Below, piece after piece: positions 62,125-64,000 of a stretch of DNA of 64,000 bases; positions within the stretch are counted from its first letter, which is position 1; each line of letters starts with the position of its first letter. The DNA is from an uncultured Flavobacteriaceae bacterium. Its GTDB lineage: Bacteria > Bacteroidota > Bacteroidia > Flavobacteriales > Flavobacteriaceae. The notes beneath the pieces were generated by a model, which had not been told where the DNA came from, searched no databases, and was given only the letters and a program-made list of their open reading frames with translations. The stretch spans positions 1-64,000 of the forward strand of contig CAKZOO010000060.1 of the NCBI GenBank assembly GCA_937136455.1. Reading direction: 5' to 3'. Made by a program: the position numbers and the translations under genes.

Positions 62125-62154
62125 GACTCGAACCTGTGACCTTCGGGTTATGAG
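62113..62154 (-). tRNA. tRNA-Met 3' half (integration site fragment, copy C)
   Basis: On the minus strand the last 42 bases of a tRNA are seen: anticodon loop CTCATAA, stem CCCG, variable AAGGTCA, T arm CAGGTTCGAGTCCTG and acceptor TTCCCGCTA. The anticodon is CAU (Met). The sequence breaks off right at the anticodon stem, and the 5' half is missing, so this is an attachment-site fragment and not a functional gene. It is expected to be att of the element carrying the adjacent integrase, with the intact tRNA at the other end, outside the window. Confidence 0.75.
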
Positions 62155-62315
62155 TTTTTGATACTAATATAATAACCTAGCACAATACCTTTGTATATCA
62201 ATGATTTATAGGATGAATAATTAAATTTCATATCATTTAATATCAAACAAAATCAATAAATGTTGTACCTATGTTGTACCTGAAATTAGTATATTTATAA
62301 TCAAAATATTTTGGG
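62155..62315. other. Gene-free stretch before the integrase
   Basis: About 160 bases of AT-rich DNA with repeated TATCA and ATGTTGTACCTATGTTGTACC (two direct 10-base copies TGTTGTACCT at about 62261 and 62272). Such short repeats beside an integrase may be arm-type binding sites. No promoter is clear. Confidence 0.4.
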
Positions 62316-63521
62316 ATGGCAACAGTTCGAGTAGTATTAAGAAAGAAGAAAAACAAATCTGGATTACTTCCAATTGCAATTAGGATTACAAAAGACCGCA
62401 AAAGCTCTTATCTAAACACAGGCCAATACATCGAAGAAAAATATTGGGATGAAAAAAATCGTAATATTAGGAAATCACATCCTAATTCCAGTGTACTGAA
62501 CAATTTTATTGCGACTAAAGTTGCAGAAGCAAACGATAAGGTCATAAAGTCTGAAATGAACCCTGAATATCAGACGGTTTCAGAAATAAAAAATAAAATT
62601 ATAGTTACTAAAGGTCTTGATTTTTTTGCTGTAGCAGAAATGCATCTTCAAAATCTTAAGAATAGAAACAAACACCATCAATATGACACTGAATTAGGCA
62701 GACTTAAAAAATTCAAGGAATTTCTCGGTAAGGATTCACTTCCGTTCAATAAACTTAATGTTACTGTTCTTAAAAAATTTGAAACCTATCTCTTACATCA
62801 AAAAAGCCTTTCGCCCAGAACGGTAGTTAATTATCTTATACTTATTAGAACGGTCTTTAATTTAGCTATTTCAGAATCCATTACCGACAGAGGTTTATAC
62901 CCTTTTGGGAAAGGCAAAATGACCATCAGAATACCTGAATCTCAAAAAATAGGTTTTTCCGAAGCAGAAATTCAAAAACTGGAAAATGCTAGAGGAATAA
63001 CCGAAGCTCAGCAAAAAGCAATTCATATTTGGCTTGTGAGTTTTTACTTTGCAGGAATAAGAGTAGGTGATGTTCTTAAACTAAAATGGTCAGATTTTAA
63101 TGACGGGCGATTACTCTATCGAATGAACAAAAACAGAAAGTTAGTTTCTCTAAAAGTTCCAGATAAGGCTATAGATATTTTTAATCTATATAGAGAAAGC
63201 TCATCTTATGATGATCTTATATTTCCGCAATTAAAAAGTATAGATTTTAGGGATTCTGAAGAAGTAACAAGGCGTACACAATCGATAACGAGAAATCTGA
63301 ACAGAAGATTAAAGATTGCTGCCAAGCAATTAGGTATAAAAAAGAATATAAGTATGCACATTGCTAGACATAGCTTTGGAAATATCTCTGGGGATAAAAT
63401 ACCGATTCAAATGTTGCAAAAATTATATCGCCATTCTTCGGTGACAACAACTATTCGGTACCAAGCCAATTTTATACATAAAGATGCTGATGACGCATTG
63501 GATAGCGTGGTCAATTTCTAA
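62316..63521 (+). CDS. Tyrosine-type site-specific integrase
   Basis: A 401-residue recombinase of the Bacteroidota phage/ICE type. The N-terminal part has the arm-binding domain (TVRVVLRKKKNKSGLLPIAIRIT, SYLNTGQYIEEKYWDEKN), residues of about 105-210 the core-binding SAM-like domain, and the C-terminal catalytic domain has Arg249 (GIRVGD), the HxxR box at His348-Arg351 (HIARHSFG), His373 (YRHSSVTTT) and nucleophile Tyr382 (IRYQAN). All are present, so it is probably active. It lies 161 bases from the tRNA-Met fragment, its likely target site. Confidence 0.93.
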   Translation: MATVRVVLRKKKNKSGLLPIAIRITKDRKSSYLNTGQYIEEKYWDEKNRNIRKSHPNSSVLNNFIATKVAEANDKVIKSEMNPEYQTVSEIKNKIIVTKGLDFFAVAEMHLQNLKNRNKHHQYDTELGRLKKFKEFLGKDSLPFNKLNVTVLKKFETYLLHQKSLSPRTVVNYLILIRTVFNLAISESITDRGLYPFGKGKMTIRIPESQKIGFSEAEIQKLENARGITEAQQKAIHIWLVSFYFAGIRVGDVLKLKWSDFNDGRLLYRMNKNRKLVSLKVPDKAIDIFNLYRESSSYDDLIFPQLKSIDFRDSEEVTRRTQSITRNLNRRLKIAAKQLGIKKNISMHIARHSFGNISGDKIPIQMLQKLYRHSSVTTTIRYQANFIHKDADDALDSVVNF

Positions 63522-63561
63522 ACCATCCTAATTTTGCAACACAGTTGCATCTAAATCTTTT

Positions 63562-63569
63562 TACCTTTG
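63562..63569 (+). promoter_or_regulatory. -7 element before the DUF6660 gene
   Basis: TACCTTTG matches TAnnTTTG exactly, only 4 bases before the GTG start, so the message would be leaderless or nearly so. A TTG at 63545-63547 is 14 bases upstream, shorter than usual. Confidence 0.45.
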
Positions 63570-63573
63570 TTTC

Positions 63574-63879
63574 GTGAAAATATTTACAATCATACTATCC
63601 TTATACTTTTTGGCGCTCAATTTTGCGCCTTGTAGCGATACCGTTCCTGATAGCGAAGATACACAACTTGAATTTTCACAAACAACAGATGCAGACCATT
63701 ACGATAGCGATCTATGTTCACCGTTCTGTCAATGTCATTGCTGTCACGTACATACTATCGACTTTGAGCTAATGACCTTTGAGCCATTTCAAGATCCAAT
63801 CTCAAATATGATCCTTACTTCTTTTCAACACCACGGCAAGGATTTCCACACTTCGCTTTTTCAGCCACCTCGGGCATAA
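63574..63879 (+). CDS. DUF6660 family small exported protein
   Basis: A 101-residue protein starting at GTG 63574. It has a signal peptide (IFTIILSLYFLALNFAPCSD) and a Cys/His cluster, SPFCQCHCCHVHT, followed by a Phe-rich tail and C-terminal FQPPRA. This fits the DUF6660 proteins found at the head of heavy-metal efflux genes on Bacteroidota conjugative elements, where the cluster may bind metal. The partner genes would lie beyond the window; the remaining 121 bases hold no gene. Confidence 0.75.
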   Translation: MKIFTIILSLYFLALNFAPCSDTVPDSEDTQLEFSQTTDADHYDSDLCSPFCQCHCCHVHTIDFELMTFEPFQDPISNMILTSFQHHGKDFHTSLFQPPRA

Positions 63880-63986
63880 TTCAGTTTTCATAGGATAACT
63901 ATATCCTTTTTTGAAGTTTTCCTAATGGGAATGCTCAACTATGTTTTTGCTACGCGAAAACGCAAACTCGTTTTTTAACTGAATTA
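63877..63986. repeat. Inverted repeat at the right edge
   Basis: Ten-base arms TAATTCAGTT (63877-63886) and AACTGAATTA (63977-63986) enclose 90 bases downstream of the DUF6660 gene. It could be a long hairpin or regulatory leader of the next operon; the right arm ends 14 bases before the window edge. Confidence 0.35.
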
Positions 63987-64000
63987 ATACATTAATCTAT

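Noticed and set aside
62113..62154. A complete tRNA-Met gene
   Set aside because: Only the 3' half from the anticodon on is present; the D arm and 5' acceptor strand are missing on both sides.
62261..62281. CRISPR array
   Set aside because: Only two 10-base copies with no spacers of regular length; no array exists elsewhere in the window.

Overview
The window comes from an AT-rich genome of the phylum Bacteroidota, most likely a marine Flavobacteriaceae. Several things point there: Bacteroidota-type promoters (TAnnTTTG -7 elements) with no clear Shine-Dalgarno sites, many SPII lipoproteins, DUF4296 beside dihydroorotase, DUF5916, DUF1080, DUF4956 and DUF6660 proteins, a Sec-type (clade II) nitrous oxide reductase cluster, and a Bacteroidota-type tyrosine integrase. 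No rRNA, complete tRNA or CRISPR array is present.

Layout, left to right. 1-4789: the end of dihydroorotase, a DUF4296 lipoprotein, then a gluconate-use operon (PfkB kinase, gluconokinase, 6-phosphogluconate dehydrogenase, GntP permease). 4769-13583: a nitrous oxide respiration cluster on the minus strand (lipoprotein cytochrome c, fasciclin protein, NosZ, membrane protein, NosL, NosD, NosF, NosY, and a polytopic His-rich membrane protein), with an Rrf2 regulator inserted on the plus strand. Two identical-architecture FNR/CRP-like boxes sit at the same distance from the two nos promoters. 13695-18177: an exported PLP enzyme and a large Asp-box propeller protein. 18279-26530: an alpha-glucan operon of the GlgE type (GlgE, maltokinase, GlgB, GH31, small CBM48 protein). 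26594-28256: cysteine synthesis (CysE, cysteine synthase). 28352-34597: PQQ dehydrogenase, SGNH hydrolase, kynureninase, DUF1080 and DUF5009 proteins. 34598-39296: glycerol use (GlpK, GlpD, GlpR, GlpF). 39293-45935: DUF5916 barrel, sugar isomerase, and NAD synthesis (NadC, NadB, NadA). 45991-49466: 5-oxoprolinase PxpCBA with a divergent NRAMP-family transporter. 49516-57624: PHP phosphoesterase, DUF2490, DUF4956, AraC regulator, small secreted protein, a probable small RNA, SMP-30 protein, sugar isomerase and aldose epimerase.

From about 57.6 kb to the right end the window becomes an accessory island. Three copies of a sequence derived from the 3' end of a tRNA-Met gene (58241, 60281, 62113) separate modules: a C10 (SpeB-type) cysteine protease with a downstream lipoprotein; a Fic protein under twin palindromes followed by a radC pseudogene; and a tyrosine integrase followed by a DUF6660 protein, which is the start of an element continuing past the window. 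I read this as repeated integration at one tRNA gene. The protease-lipoprotein cassette between direct repeats, and the nos promoter architecture, are the two points I consider most worth following up.

All functional names rest on recognising family motifs by eye; no database search was run.
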